Below, one piece after another: positions 33,201-44,089 of a stretch of 64,000 nt of DNA; positions within the stretch are counted from its first letter, which is position 1, and every line of letters starts with the position of its first letter. The notes beneath the pieces are model-generated. The model was not told the DNA's origin and searched no databases. It saw nothing but the letters and a program-made list of their open reading frames with translations. A program made the translations under genes and the position numbers. Location: contig NC_081410.1 of NCBI RefSeq assembly GCF_030272615.1, positions 224,987,415 to 225,051,414 of the forward strand, in the 5' to 3' direction. This DNA is from Cryptomeria japonica. Its lineage: Eukaryota; Streptophyta; Pinopsida; Cupressales; Cupressaceae.

Positions 33201-34343
33201 TGGTTATGCTTTGACTGATAAGAAAGACATGGTATGCAGATTGCATAAAGCTTTATATGGATTAAAGCAGGCACTGAGAGCATGGTATGAAAGGCTTTAT
33301 ACACATCCTGATGAAGATAGGCTTTCTAAGAACCAGTGATGATAGTAACATATATCTCAAATCTGAAGGAGATAAAATACTAGTCAACGAAGTATTTGTT
33401 GATGATATCATATTTGGAGGTAATGATGACATGAGCAATAGCTTTGTAGATGAAAAATGAGTTTGAAATGTCTTTAGTGGGGGAAATAAATTTTTTCATA
33501 GGCTTGCAAATACAACAAATGAAGAATTGTATTTTTGTCACACAGTCTAAGTATGTGAAAGAGGTCTTGAAGACATTTGGCATGAGTGACTGTAAACCAG
33601 TTGGGACACCTATGGTTATAGGTTGTAAGTTGTCTAAGGAAGATGAGTCCAAATCTGTTGATGAGAAGGAATACAGGTCAATGATTGGAAAATTGCACTA
33701 TGTTGTTCACAGTAGACCGGACATAGCTCATGTAGTTGGCATAGTTGCTAGATTCCAGAAGAATCTTAAGGAAACACATCTAATAGCAACCGAAATAATT
33801 TTTAGATATCTGAAAGGTACTATTGATTATGGGTTATGGTATCCATATGGCGGAAATTTTGACTTGAAGGTGTACACAGATGCAAATTGGGCAGGAAATG
33901 TTGATGACTGGAAAAGCTCAACTGGTGGAGCATTTTTTCTTGGAGGAAGACTTGTTTCATGGAGTAGTAAGAAGCAGAGCTGTACTTCACAATCTACTGC
34001 TGAAGCTGAGTATGTTGCAGCTTACATGAATTGTACACAGGCTATATGGATGAGGCACATTTTGGAAGGTTTTAAGATGAAGATTTCAGAACCTATAAAG
34101 ATTTTATGTGATAATACAAGTGCCATAAATATTTCCAAGAACCCTGTTTTGCACGCACGAACCAAGCATATTGAATTGAAGTATCATTTCTTGAGGGAAA
34201 AAGTACAGAGTAAAGATGTGATCTTGGAGCATGTTTCTACCAAGGAGAAGCTTGCAGATATTTTTACTAAACCTTTGCCTAAGACTACTTTTGAGTATCT
34301 TAGAAGTCAGTTAGGGGTTGTCCCTCTTCATGAAGTTAGTTAA
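30230..34343 (+). pseudogene. Copia 2 gag-pol polyprotein (multiply broken)
   Basis: Gag starts near 30230 and is interrupted by TAG at 30602. The zinc knuckle CFACNKIGHIATNC lies at about 31036-31077. A frameshift near 31100 and TAG 31239 precede the protease WIIDSGCSHHMTGD (31280). Integrase runs from 31650 (LWHRRFCH ... CKECQLG) through [16 protein letters not shown] and NGIAERKN, with stops at 31818 and 32103 (probable CGA to TGA) and a frameshift near 32300. RT (32710-33440) has [12 protein letters not shown] and FVDDIIFGG, with a frameshift near 33340 and a stop near 33457. From 33450 a clean frame covers the end of RT and RNase H (VYTDANWAGN, AEAEYVA, LCDNTSAI) to LADIFTKPLP at 34260. 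Clearly dead. Confidence 0.93.
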
Positions 34344-34486
34344 GTATGATGTAGATTACATCAGTCCCGGAGCTACTTGCAAAATTTTACAGAAGGATTG
34401 GTGTAGAAGTAGATTTATTCCACAGGGGGAGCATCAAGTTGTAGATTGTTGATGATGCACAGTGAAATTTGACATTACATGTTTTA

Positions 34487-34491
34487 CTTTC
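34487..34491. repeat. Target-site duplication of nested LTR (left)
   Basis: CTTTC here is repeated exactly at 38060-38064. Confidence 0.9.
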
Positions 34492-34589
34492 TGTAATAAC
34501 CCACCAAAATTGATCCAACAAAAATTGAGTATTATTTTTTTTATTTTATTTTATTTTTATTTATGTTTTATTCAATTGCATACTCTGGG

Positions 34590-34750
34590 CATCCATTCAA
34601 TTAGGAATAGGCATTCATCCATTCGGGATGAGCTTCTAACCATACAGGTTAGGCAAATTGTCCATACGGGACGTAAAATTCCATCTATCCAATACGGGAT
34701 AGGCATCTACCCATACAGGGTAGGCATCCATCCAAACGGGATAGGAGATG
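34590..34750. repeat. Degenerate ~30-bp repeats, CCATACGGGATAGGCAT type
   Basis: About five units containing CCAT-C-GG-TAGGCAT variants, at irregular 25-35 base spacing, lie near one end of the nested LTR. Confidence 0.65.
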
Positions 34751-36214
34751 CTCTGGCCAGAGACTTAGACTCATCGGGACCATTCGGGTCCTGAGCCACT
34801 CACTAAGTACTACACTCTTCTAACAAGAATGCACAGAGGTCGCCGTCCTTAGGAGTAATTAAAAATAATACAAGCTTGAATTCCGCCTCGGAATTTGGCT
34901 TAAAGCCTCGGGAAGTCAAGCGAATCCATACGGGATTCCTTCCGAGTATGCATTGAATTAAGTTTGATTATCTTATCTTTCAATTAGGATTCTTACTCAA
35001 CCAAGCCTAGACCCCACCCACGAACGCCTGAGTACGAGGGACAACTCCGTCCCAAGACTGCCTACATACCCTCTTCGGCACGGGATCAAGGCGTAAAGTA
35101 TGTAGTTCTATTTTCTATTCTATGGTTTGATGTAAACTGATTTGTGGGTACGCAACCCTTTCTAGGGTCAGTGTCCCAGACAGTTTCTCTGCGGTTGCTA
35201 CCCACGATGGTAGCACTTAAGCGAAGGCTCAAGATGGCCTATTGCTTGTGGCCTAAAAAAGAAAATAACTAGATCCTAATACTTATCATGAACGTCACCC
35301 AATTGCAAAACGCCAATATCCCTTCAAAGAAATCAATTTCATGAGAGTTTTTGACTTGACCATCCCTAAGAGGGGTTTACTATGGTTTATCTCAACGGAT
35401 GTGAAATTCATTTAAAAGTTATCTTATTAAATTATCGATCCAAGGGGGATTACCCGCCCCTCGGATTTTAACTTCCAAATGTCCCTTATTACTCCCCGAC
35501 GATTTATAGGGACGATGCCACAGACGTCGTTAATGCAGCTTTATTAGGCGTTAAGTGCAGTAGTTCAACACGACGGCATTACCCGTAAGCGTGACCCAGA
35601 GGCACCATATATACCGAACGCTGCTAGTTTTGGTTTTCCAACTTCCTTTGTTTAGTTTTCTAACTACGAATAACAAAAAAAGAAAGCGTAAATAATTGAA
35701 GTAACTACTTGAAGTGTAAATTGCATAATAATGACCATCACGAAACTTGCATAATAGTAATTGCATGTAGATAATGAATGCGGAATAAAAGCAAGGTAAA
35801 ATAATATCATTGCACCCAAAATGAAGAAGTGTTTACTCTTATTGTAAGAACGATTAAATATAGAGTTACTAGCAATTAGTTTACACTTTTGGGATTAATC
35901 ATAAGACTTAAAGATTTAAGTAAGCTCAAGTTTATCACCCAAGAATAAATTAGATCCTCAATGGATTGGGAGGTCCATTTTTTTTTCATTAATACACCAT
36001 ACGATAATCTCTATTGATTATTAAAAACTATTAATAATGATTATCAATAATTTATTAATAATTATTAGCAATTACATTAATAATAATTATTAATAAGTTA
36101 TTAATAATCATTGTTAATTAATTTAAAACTTATTAAAAAAAATATCTAAAGTTTATCAATTATTACCAACTATTAACAATTAAATTCCAAAGAAAAAAGG
36201 GGATTTAAAATATG

Positions 36215-36420
36215 CAAGTCGTGGTATTGCGTGCCCAGCGCATTTAGTGGGAGGGGGACCCCACGGTTCCCCCCACTACCCTGTGGCCACTGCCGTAGCA
36301 GTGACCGCAGGTTAGTGGAGGGTACCGTAACGGTACCGCTCCCCACCTGCAGAGTTATTAACTCCGCCTGTGGCCGAAGTCCCATGCAACGTACCGCGTG
36401 GTGATTACAATCTCTCATGC
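36215..36420. other. GC-rich structured island within AT-rich LTR
   Basis: About 200 GC-rich bases in AT-rich surroundings with nested inverted repeats. TAGTGGG...CCCACTA spans 36245-36278. GCAGGT (36307-36312) pairs with ACCTGC (36345-36350) and encloses the near-perfect palindrome GGTACCGTAACGGTACC (36321-36337). It is followed by a 30-base TA palindrome at 36446-36475. No coding sense is evident. Confidence 0.7.
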
Positions 36421-36445
36421 GATGGGTTTTTTTTTTAAAACGCTT

Positions 36446-36475
36446 CGTATATATATATATGTATATATATATACG
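36446..36475. repeat. TA-rich palindrome
   Basis: CGTATATATATA pairs with TATATATATACG around a central ATG-TA interval, 30 bases in all. It may be a microsatellite or cruciform-prone site. Confidence 0.7.
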
Positions 36476-36889
36476 GTTTTATTTATTTTATTTTATCTTA
36501 TTATTATTTTTTCTCTTTTCCAGGTTAATTTAAATAGATAGAGAGTAGATTTAAACTTTAAGGATAAAATAAATTAAAATATTAAGTAGCAATGGGGTTC
36601 ATTTTCAGGAATAATTAACCCAGAGGGATAAACAATCCAGGGAGAATAACTAGATCCCAGCATAGTGCAGAGGATTGAAAACCAGATGTGTAACTAAGGG
36701 TAATTCATATTTTGCTTCCACACAGAGATTAAAATATCCCAGAGAGTAAATCGTTTCCAGCCATGAAAGGTAGATGGATTTATGTAGGCTTATGATTGTA
36801 TTTCGTTAGTCTGATTTCAATCTTAAATTTACAGGGATAAATTTATTCCTACAGGAGGATTTTCTTCATTCAAAACAAGATTTTATTCA

Positions 36890-37140
36890 TAGCAAGGAAT
36901 ATTTTAATTCTACAGCAAGAATTTGAAAACAACATTTTGATTATTCAAACTGACAAATCCAAACTACAGCAAGCAATTGTTGGATAATATTTCAATTAAC
37001 AATTTCCAATCTACAGCAAGAAATTGAAAGACATTATTTTAAATCTTCAAGTTAACAGTATCAAATCTACAACAAGAAATTGAAGGATAATAATATTATT
37101 TAACAGTATCCAATCTACAGCAAGAAATTGATAAAACAAT
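36890..37140. repeat. Degenerate ~65-bp tandem repeats
   Basis: Four to five copies of a unit containing CCAATCTACAGCAAGAAATTG. A separate repeat of about 95 bp (CTCATCAAATGATTCTAAT ... TTTGAAACTAATTCTTTCAA) follows at 37310-37470, with just under two copies. Confidence 0.75.
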
Positions 37141-37717
37141 AATTTAATTCTTCAACTCATCCACTACAAACAGATTTTTCAACTAAGTTCAACAATATAT
37201 ATTAAACCTTGATCTAACAAAAATTTTTTTTACAAATGAATCTAATTCCTATCAAAAATCTGAAACTAAATTTCTTATCAAGACTCTGAAAAAAAAAAAC
37301 AATTAATCTAGTTCTCATCAAATGATTCTAATCACCTACTTCTTATAAAAATTTGAAACTAATTCTTTCAAAAATCTGAAAACAAAAGAATCTCATTCTC
37401 ATCAAATGATTCTAATTACCTACTTCTTATAAAATTTGAAACTAATTCTTTCAAGAATCTGAAAACAAATAAATCTCATTCTAACAATTAAATCAAATCT
37501 AATTGCAACAAAATAAGATGCATGAAACTAAATTTGAAAGAACCTGGGTGCTTGGTAATGGTGTAGAATCCTCTATGAATCTTCCTTGATCCTCCAAACT
37601 TGAAGAGAAGTCCTCCCAAACAAAATCTTAGCTGAAAATGAAAATTGACTGCAAAGGAAAATTTTACTTGCAGAATTTCTTATGGAATAGCCAACCACTC
37701 ATTTTGAAACTTGTACC

Positions 37718-37734
37718 TCTTTTATAAAAGAAAT
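37718..37734 (-). promoter_or_regulatory. TATA box of nested LTR
   Basis: Read on the minus strand, CTTTTATAAAAGAGGTAC lies about 330 bases inside the 38059 end, a plausible LTR promoter position. Confidence 0.45.
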
Positions 37735-38237
37735 TTCAAATTCCCACTACCTAATTTTTAATTGAAAAAAAAGAGATTCTCTCCCAATTTGGCCTCCATG
37801 CAAATTGATTAGGCTTAGTGGGAGGAGTTACATGCAAGGGTGGTGGAGAAGCCTCTAGAAGCTTCTTATTCCTCCTACAACATGTGCCTTAATTTGGGTG
37901 AGGGAAATTAAATAACCAATTAAAAATATATATGTATTTTCCATGTGTGTGTGGTTTATTATTTTTATTCCCTTACAATATTCATTCAATAGTTTATCCA
38001 AGGAAATATAACAAAGTTTTGTATTTAAATCAAAAAGGTGATAAAGGAGGGTTGTGACACTTTCAATTTGGCATTGCTGTCAAAGGGGGAGAAGAATTAT
38101 GTGATTATGGGAAGGAGAACTAGCGGCAAGCTGAAGACATGGAGAGCATGATAAATACTTGGTAATGTAAACCAGGATTCCTATTCACAATCACGCAGCA
38201 ATCAATGGTATTGATATTTGTATTGTCATCAATGCCA

Positions 38238-38248
38238 AAGGGGGAGAT
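38238..38248 (+). other. Copia 2 polypurine tract
   Basis: AAAGGGGGAGA lies directly before the TG of the 3' LTR. Similar tracts lie at 34424 (ACAGGGGGAGC) and 38082 (AAAGGGGGAGA). Confidence 0.85.
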
Positions 38249-39619
38249 TGTTGGCATTTGCATGAAGATTGCATTAATGATATGTTATGTTGTCATTGAT
38301 GTCAATTAATCGGTAATGATATTGTTGATATTGTTGTAATATTGTTACTGTAACCGGTAGGACGAATTTGTGGAGTGAACCGGTAATCGGTGTAAACCTT
38401 ATCTATTGATGTAACCGGTAAACCCTACCTGTTGTTTGTGATAAACCCTAACCGATTAAGTTTGGTGAATTGGTTATATTGGTTTATGATCTGATGATGA
38501 GTGGTAATGATTATGACACGTATGATTATTGTATGAAGACAGTTTGAAGAGATTTTGGCGAGTTGTTGTAACGGTTTTTGTCTAGGGAATGAGCAAATGT
38601 ATTGCATCTAATGCAAAGCGTGTGATGAGTTACTAAGTTAATGAAGCGGTGATCAAGGGGCGATCGAGGTTTTCTTGATTGATGTGCAGAGATTGCTATG
38701 TAATCCAACGATCATACTTGAACCGATTTGTTTGTAATCTCTATGAGAATTAGGTTTTTGTTGTGTTACCGACCTGATTGATTTGTTTATAAGGTCGATG
38801 AAGTTGTTTAGTTTAATGAGTTGGCAAAGAGTTGGCACAGATCAGTTGAGTGTGTGGTTGCCGAACCGGATGATGTATCTGCAGTTTGAGTAAAGGTAGA
38901 TATGAGCATGAAATGGATCTGATCAAGCAAGTGTAGTGTTATTAAGACAAATCAGCAAACTCCTGTTGTTTTCTAACAATTATAGCAGAATTGAAATCCC
39001 CTAACCGGGTAAGCTCTAACAAGCTTGGTGTTATTCAAATCCTCTAACAAGGTGATCCATTAGATTGAATTTTCAAATCCTCTACCGAGGTTACTCCTTA
39101 CAGGGTATTGTTTCTAACAAGGCATTTGTAGTCAATCCCTTAACCGGGTGATTCTTAACAGGATCAGTTCTTAACAGGACTTCTTATAAAGCTTTAACAG
39201 GCTAGGCTCCTAACAGGGTGAACTTCAGAAGAGTTCAGATAGTTATCTTGTGAGTCTCATCTCACCGTGGTTTTTACATATTTTGGTTTCCACGTCAAAA
39301 AATATTTGTGTCAAGTGGTGAATGTTTTTGTGGTTATGTTTTCATGGTTGATTTACTTAACTACTTAACTATTTTGATAAGTCATGATAACCGGAAGCAT
39401 TGAGAAATGAAGAAGTTGTTTACTGTTAATTTGTTGTAATAGTCAACCGGTTTATCTTATGAGTTTTTATCTTGACAGAGGTATTACATTGTTAGTTCTA
39501 AGTTTACTTTGAGAGATTGATTTTTGAGATTGGTGAAGTTTATATCAGTTTTTCTATCTACTGATTCGCCCCCCCCTCTCAGTAGTTGACCGTATACTTA
39601 TTCTTTCATCATACCATCA
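38249..39619 (+). repeat. Copia 2 3' LTR
   Basis: 1371 bases, TGTTGGCATTTGC to CATACCATCA, followed by TCCTC. It is longer than the 5' LTR by small insertions, for example near 38650 and 39335. Confidence 0.94.
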
Positions 39620-39624
39620 TCCTC

Positions 39625-40188
39625 CTCTTTGAGGGGATGTTGAATTGATTGAAAATGAAATGCTTATACCTCCTTGTGAAGTTTTGCTTGCCTCCACATG
39701 GAATTATGATTTAATGAATTAGAATGATGATCTCCTCTTCAATGCTTGAAATCTTGACTCTATAGGTGCTCCACAGTTTGAAGGAAGACTGAAAATGCTC
39801 AATTGCTCTTGATTGCTTGGATGCTTGATTGAATTTCATGATCATCAAATGAGAGGGGAAACCCCTCATATATACTTGCTAGTAGGATGAATTAATTAAT
39901 TTTCTGACATGAGCCGACATAGAGGGGTGCTTTCCTGCTTCAAATTTGAGATGGGGGAGGGGCCCAAAAATAGGTCCCCTTTAGGGAGGACCATGGCACC
40001 ATGCCCTAAACCTTCCCTATTTTAGGGTAGGATCAAGGTGGCATCGGGTGCACCTTTGAGCTAGGATGCTGTCTTTGACATGTATGAGCATAATCAGGTC
40101 TCCGATCAGGCTGAGGGGCGCAAACACTAAGGCGATGACCCAAATGCGATCGAAAATTGCAATGGGTGCAATTTTAGGACTTTACATT
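39625..40188 (-). repeat. Minus-strand LTR, proximal half
   Basis: U3-side half of the LTR split by Copia 2. On the minus strand it starts TGTAAAGTCCTAAAATTGC. It contains AAGTATATATGAG (TATA) at about 39867-39879, matching AAGTATATAAACT of the relative at 6561. Confidence 0.82.
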
Positions 40189-40898
40189 TAGCGCCCACTT
40201 TAGCGGGAGTATGAGTTTACGCAAATACTCACAGTAAAGTACAAGGAATTCAGATTGAAAGACTTTCACAATGTCAAAGAGGCAAGATACACCAAGCCCC
40301 CAGTGGACTTTAGGATCTTACGACTTCAATGATAAGGTAAAAGGGAAGATCATGAGAGAGAAAGAGAGAACCTTGACTACAACTAGTAAGGTTCTCTTAC
40401 TATGAGTCATGAAAAGAAAAGCACCAAAAATTACAAAGCAAAGACAAAGTTTGCTAAGTAACTTTAAGTATCAAGAGAAAGAATCATGAGCGGAGTGTAT
40501 GCCCCCACATTAAAGCGATTGCACACACCTTGCCGGGAGCAATTGCTTTATGGTAGGATACACCCAAAAAGACAAGCACGTTATTACAATAATTTAGTTC
40601 CCAAGAGAGGATAAATCAAAGGATAATGAACACAAAGCATAAAACATGAGGTGGTTTCACCTAACTTTTGAGTCAGTATGCTTTTTATGATAACTCATGT
40701 ATATATATATGTGCATAGAAGTGTCCTCATCCCCCAAAGAAAGGAAACCACCATGGAAGAAGGGAACACATGTGTCTTTTGAGTCAACATGGAAGAGACC
40801 AAAAGAGATCTCAACATTTTGCATCGTCCTCAAGTAGACAACACTAGGGACAACAAATAGAAGAATAGGGGAACAATTAGAAGAATGTCACAAATAAG

Positions 40899-40952
<54 letters not shown>

Positions 40953-41097
40953 TACGGTACTAATGAAGCTAATCAATTACGTTATCCTCCCCCCGACCTT
41001 GCTGATCATTGTTTTGGGAAGGTGGACAACACGCAAGAGGAGCCACATTGAGCACAATAGATGGAGCTATCACAAGTTCCAAACAAGGACCAATTAA
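40189..41097 (-). other. 3' internal region of minus-strand gag-only element
   Basis: Non-coding. The minus strand matches 11945-12811 in blocks, including the TTGTCTACTTGAGGACGATG segment near 40825 and the purine tract AGTGGGCGCTAAA next to the LTR. It is truncated at about 41097. Confidence 0.75.
40901..40950. repeat. (AG)25 microsatellite
   Basis: A pure AG dinucleotide run of 50 bases. The frame through it (40885-41097) is a repeat artefact. Confidence 0.98.
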
Positions 41098-41319
41098 TTG
41101 ACACTTACAGTGGGTGAAAAGTATATAAATTGAGGGTGAGGAGATTCAAACGTGTGTGACAAACCATCATATGCCACAAAGAATCTTCAAGACTTTCTCA
41201 ATTTCGGAGTTGTTGAAGGTAAATTTAATTAATGTCATATTTACTTGAATTTTGATTTGTTACTAACTTATTTTTTACACAACATTAGGCTGTTAAGACT
41301 GGATTTTCATAGGTGCAAG

Positions 41320-42372
41320 AGACATTGGGTGCCATAGTTGTTAGCCACCAACAGAGCATTTGGAAGCAATCAAAATTAGATAGGGCCTAAAAGGCCAAGT
41401 CATTGATCTTGGATGATGATTGGTGTACTCGTGTGGACTATCTCTTGAGTTTCATTGAACCTATCATGAGTATGAGCAAGTTTGTTGATATTGATTGACC
41501 ATGTTTGGGGAATCTATGATGGCATGGATTCCATGATAAAAAAAAGTAAAGGCTATAATAGCAAAGAAGGAGAATTACTGAAGATTTTTTTTTTCAAAGT
41601 GTGGAAAAATCATTCATCATCACTGGAACAAGATGAACATACTCTTTCATCTACTTACATATGCATTATCCCCCAATATTTATAGCACAACGATACTCTC
41701 TGCTAGGGAGAATCACACTATATAATGATAGTGAAGTTGCTAATGGGTACAAGTTGGCATTTTGAAGAATCTTTTTAGATCCAGAAGTGGTGGATAATGT
41801 TGGAAAAGAGTTTGACAAGTTCATCATAGGGTGAGATAATAGTATTTGTGCTCTTTGAGACCAATACAAGGACAATGCTTGTACATGGTGGTACCTCCAT
41901 GGGAAAGACTATTTGTTCCTATAGCCTCTTGCAATCAAAATTCTATTACAAGTAAGCATTTTTTCATTCTTTAACATTCATAGTGCTTACCATTCTTTTT
42001 CTTTTTTGAATTTTAAGTTGTATTGACTTTCTCTCCGATTTCAACAAGTTGCAAATTCTTCTTTAGCTAAATATAATTGGAGCACATACTCCTTTATTTA
42101 CTCAGTGAAGTTCACTTGGTCTATATCCATTCCAACTTGTGTCTCTTATCACATAAGGAAGTTGACTACAAGGTGCAACAAAGAATCAGGATACAACTCT
42201 TGAGTGTACCAACTTGGATGCATCTATTCTAGAGTTTACTAGATTTAATGTAGATGATGACAAAGCTCCTACACATGATGTACCTAGTGGGAGTGGTACT
42301 CCATTAAATTGTGGTTCAAATGATGTTGAACTGAGTGATGACTTCGATCTAGATGCTTTCAATGAAGATTGA
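41320..42372 (+). pseudogene. hAT-family transposase remnant, C-terminal half
   Basis: Reading across frames gives the C-terminal pattern of a plant hAT transposase: DDDWCTRVDYLLSFIEPI, MSMSKFVDID, IYDGMDSMIKK, MNILFHLLTYALSPNIYS, CTWWYLHGKDY followed by LAIKILLQ. A likely intron (GTAAGC at 41951 to an AG near 42050) comes next, then NSSLAKYNWSTYSFIYSVK and an acidic tail DDFDLDAFNED ending at TGA 42370. The usual S-S-ER-WS of the dimerisation domain reads S-S-L-KYNWS. Several stops and frameshifts (for example after FVDID and IPQYL) show it is dead. The N-terminal zinc finger and DUF659 part are missing. Confidence 0.75.
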
Positions 42373-44089
42373 AGACTTAAGCTACAATTTTTTGATTATA
42401 TTATTTTCAAATTTTTTAATTTTAATGGATTTCATTTGAATCTTGACTGTGGAGTTTTGGACATATATGATATATTACATAATACTAAAAATTTTGAACT
42501 ATAAATTGAATTTTTTTAATCACTATTACTGATACTGATGAAGTATTATACTATGAAAGATTTAAATGTGACTATCATTTTATGATATATCAAATGCATT
42601 TTCAATTTTGTATATATATTTTTTAAATTTTTTGCATATGTATATCATCAATTTTGTATATATATATATTTTATTTTTTTGCATATATGCATATTATATA
42701 GTTGTACCTAGTTGTACTATATGCAAGAAGTTTTGTCCATATTAGCATACTTGAACCTTGTGCTTATACTTGACCCCATACCAGAATTGACAACTTAGTT
42801 AAAGAGAAGTATGACAAAGCTGGTTGTCCAATCTCTTGGAAACCCAATATTGATGATGTTGAAAATCTTCCTAATACACGGAGATGAAATGTCTTTTTCC
42901 CATTTTAAGTACTTTGCCTATAACTCAATTATGCCCCAGGCAAAATACCTTTTTAACCTCTTGCAAAGTAAATAGATGCATTCTTGTGTTGACCGTGGGA
43001 GGTTTCTCTATCTATGGTTCATGCTTATATAGCTGCTTTGCATGAGTAAGCGATTGATTGGCTGTGATTTTACTATCCATGTTTTTCTTTCTTTGTTGAA
43101 GCTTCCTCCAAAAAAGTTTTGTATTATTTTTCTCTAAACAGATTAGCTTGTCTCTTCTTGTGATCATGTAATCTTTTTTTTTTTTTGGCTTTGACAATTT
43201 GCTTGGCTCTTTTAGAGCTTTCCTTGCTACCTTGCACTCCTCATCGAACCAAGCATTTTCTAGAAAACAATTTGTTTTCTTTTTCCTGTTTTGTTGCGCT
43301 AATGCATCTTTCTAGAGCCTCTTTGTATTATGCTTGTTAATTCATGGCTTATGAACTCCTTACTCTTTTCTTTTGTTTGCATTATTTATTTCAAAGCTTC
43401 TACAAAGGTAAAGTGTTTTTCTTGCGTTATTAACATTTTTCCTTTTGCCAATTGTTGATGGTTATGCTGCTCTATTATGTTAGGCTAATTGCTTTTTATG
43501 CCCAAACAATATACTACAAATTGGGTAGTGATACGATTTTAGATCCCTATGCGGATCCTTTATTGCTATCTTTATTATCTTGCCTTTCAAGCTTTGTGAG
43601 AAAATGATGTAATCAACCACACTCACACCATAACAGATTTTACTTATGTAATTTCTAGAGTACTCCACTAGGACTCGTACTCAGCTTGCACTCGACAGCC
43701 CAAAATTTTGTCTTGGACTTGGGACTCGACACAATCTTGGCAAAAAACTCTGCCCGAACCTTAGAAAAAAAAAAAAACCCTTACAATTACACAAAAAAAA
43801 AATCTTATAGAATCTAATTTGATTATCAGTTTGTTAAATTTCAAACATCACACATGTCATATGATCCTCAAACTCTCTAAATTTGAAATTTCATAGTTTC
43901 AGAATCAAAGAAACAACAAATTTATAAACAATAAATGTATAATAGCATCATAACTGTTTACATGTGATGATATGTCAAAATGAAAAAATAATTAAATACA
44001 ATCTACATCATCCTCTTTTCCCTCCTAGCATAAATTTTTCAAGCCTCAAACTAGAAGGTAAGTTAGTATTAAAATAATGATAGATTGTT
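42373..44089. other. AT-rich spacer between two hAT remnants
   Basis: No gene recognised. Long T/A runs. At 43661-43763 there is a cluster of ACTCG and CTTGG motifs similar to that at 56930-58210, possibly the end of the minus-strand hAT element. Confidence 0.45.

Larger units (their letters stand above)
34492..38059 (-). mobile_element. Nested solo-LTR-like insertion, 3.6 kb
   Basis: Bounded by TG...CA and an exact 5-bp duplication. I find no second LTR copy, no coding domain and no primer site, so it is best read as a solo LTR left after recombination between LTRs. It is assigned to the minus strand because TATAAAAGAGG lies about 330 bases from the 38059 end and because its minus-strand end GGTGGGTTATTACA resembles the 987-5111 LTR end. 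Inside are short tandem repeats (34590-34750, 36890-37140, 37240-37470) and a GC-rich structured island (36215-36420). Confidence 0.8.
28816..39619 (+). mobile_element. Copia-type LTR retrotransposon 2 (hosts a nested LTR)
   Basis: Bordered by TG...CA LTRs (28816-30162 and 38249-39619) and an exact TCCTC duplication. The coding order is gag, protease, integrase, RT, RNase H as in Copia 1, and the two proteins are clearly related but diverged. The coding region has several stops and frameshifts. A 3.6-kb TG...CA insertion interrupts the 3' untranslated region. The element sits inside the LTR of the minus-strand gag-only element. Confidence 0.95.
28216..41097 (-). mobile_element. Gag-only LTR element relative, minus strand, 3' part only, split by Copia 2
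   Basis: On the minus strand the 3' internal region (41097 to 40189) leads into an LTR that starts TGTAAAGTCCTAAAATTGC at 40188 and runs down to 39625. It resumes after Copia 2 at 28815 and ends CCCCTTTACA at 28216. The rejoined LTR is about 1.16 kb, close to the 1.26 kb of the 6179-14071 element. The two share start, end, TATA and internal blocks. No gag sequence remains: the element is truncated near 41097, where similarity to the 11945 region stops. Confidence 0.82.

Noticed and set aside
40885-41097. Frame starting MSQISKRERERERE
   Set aside because: Artefact of the AG microsatellite.
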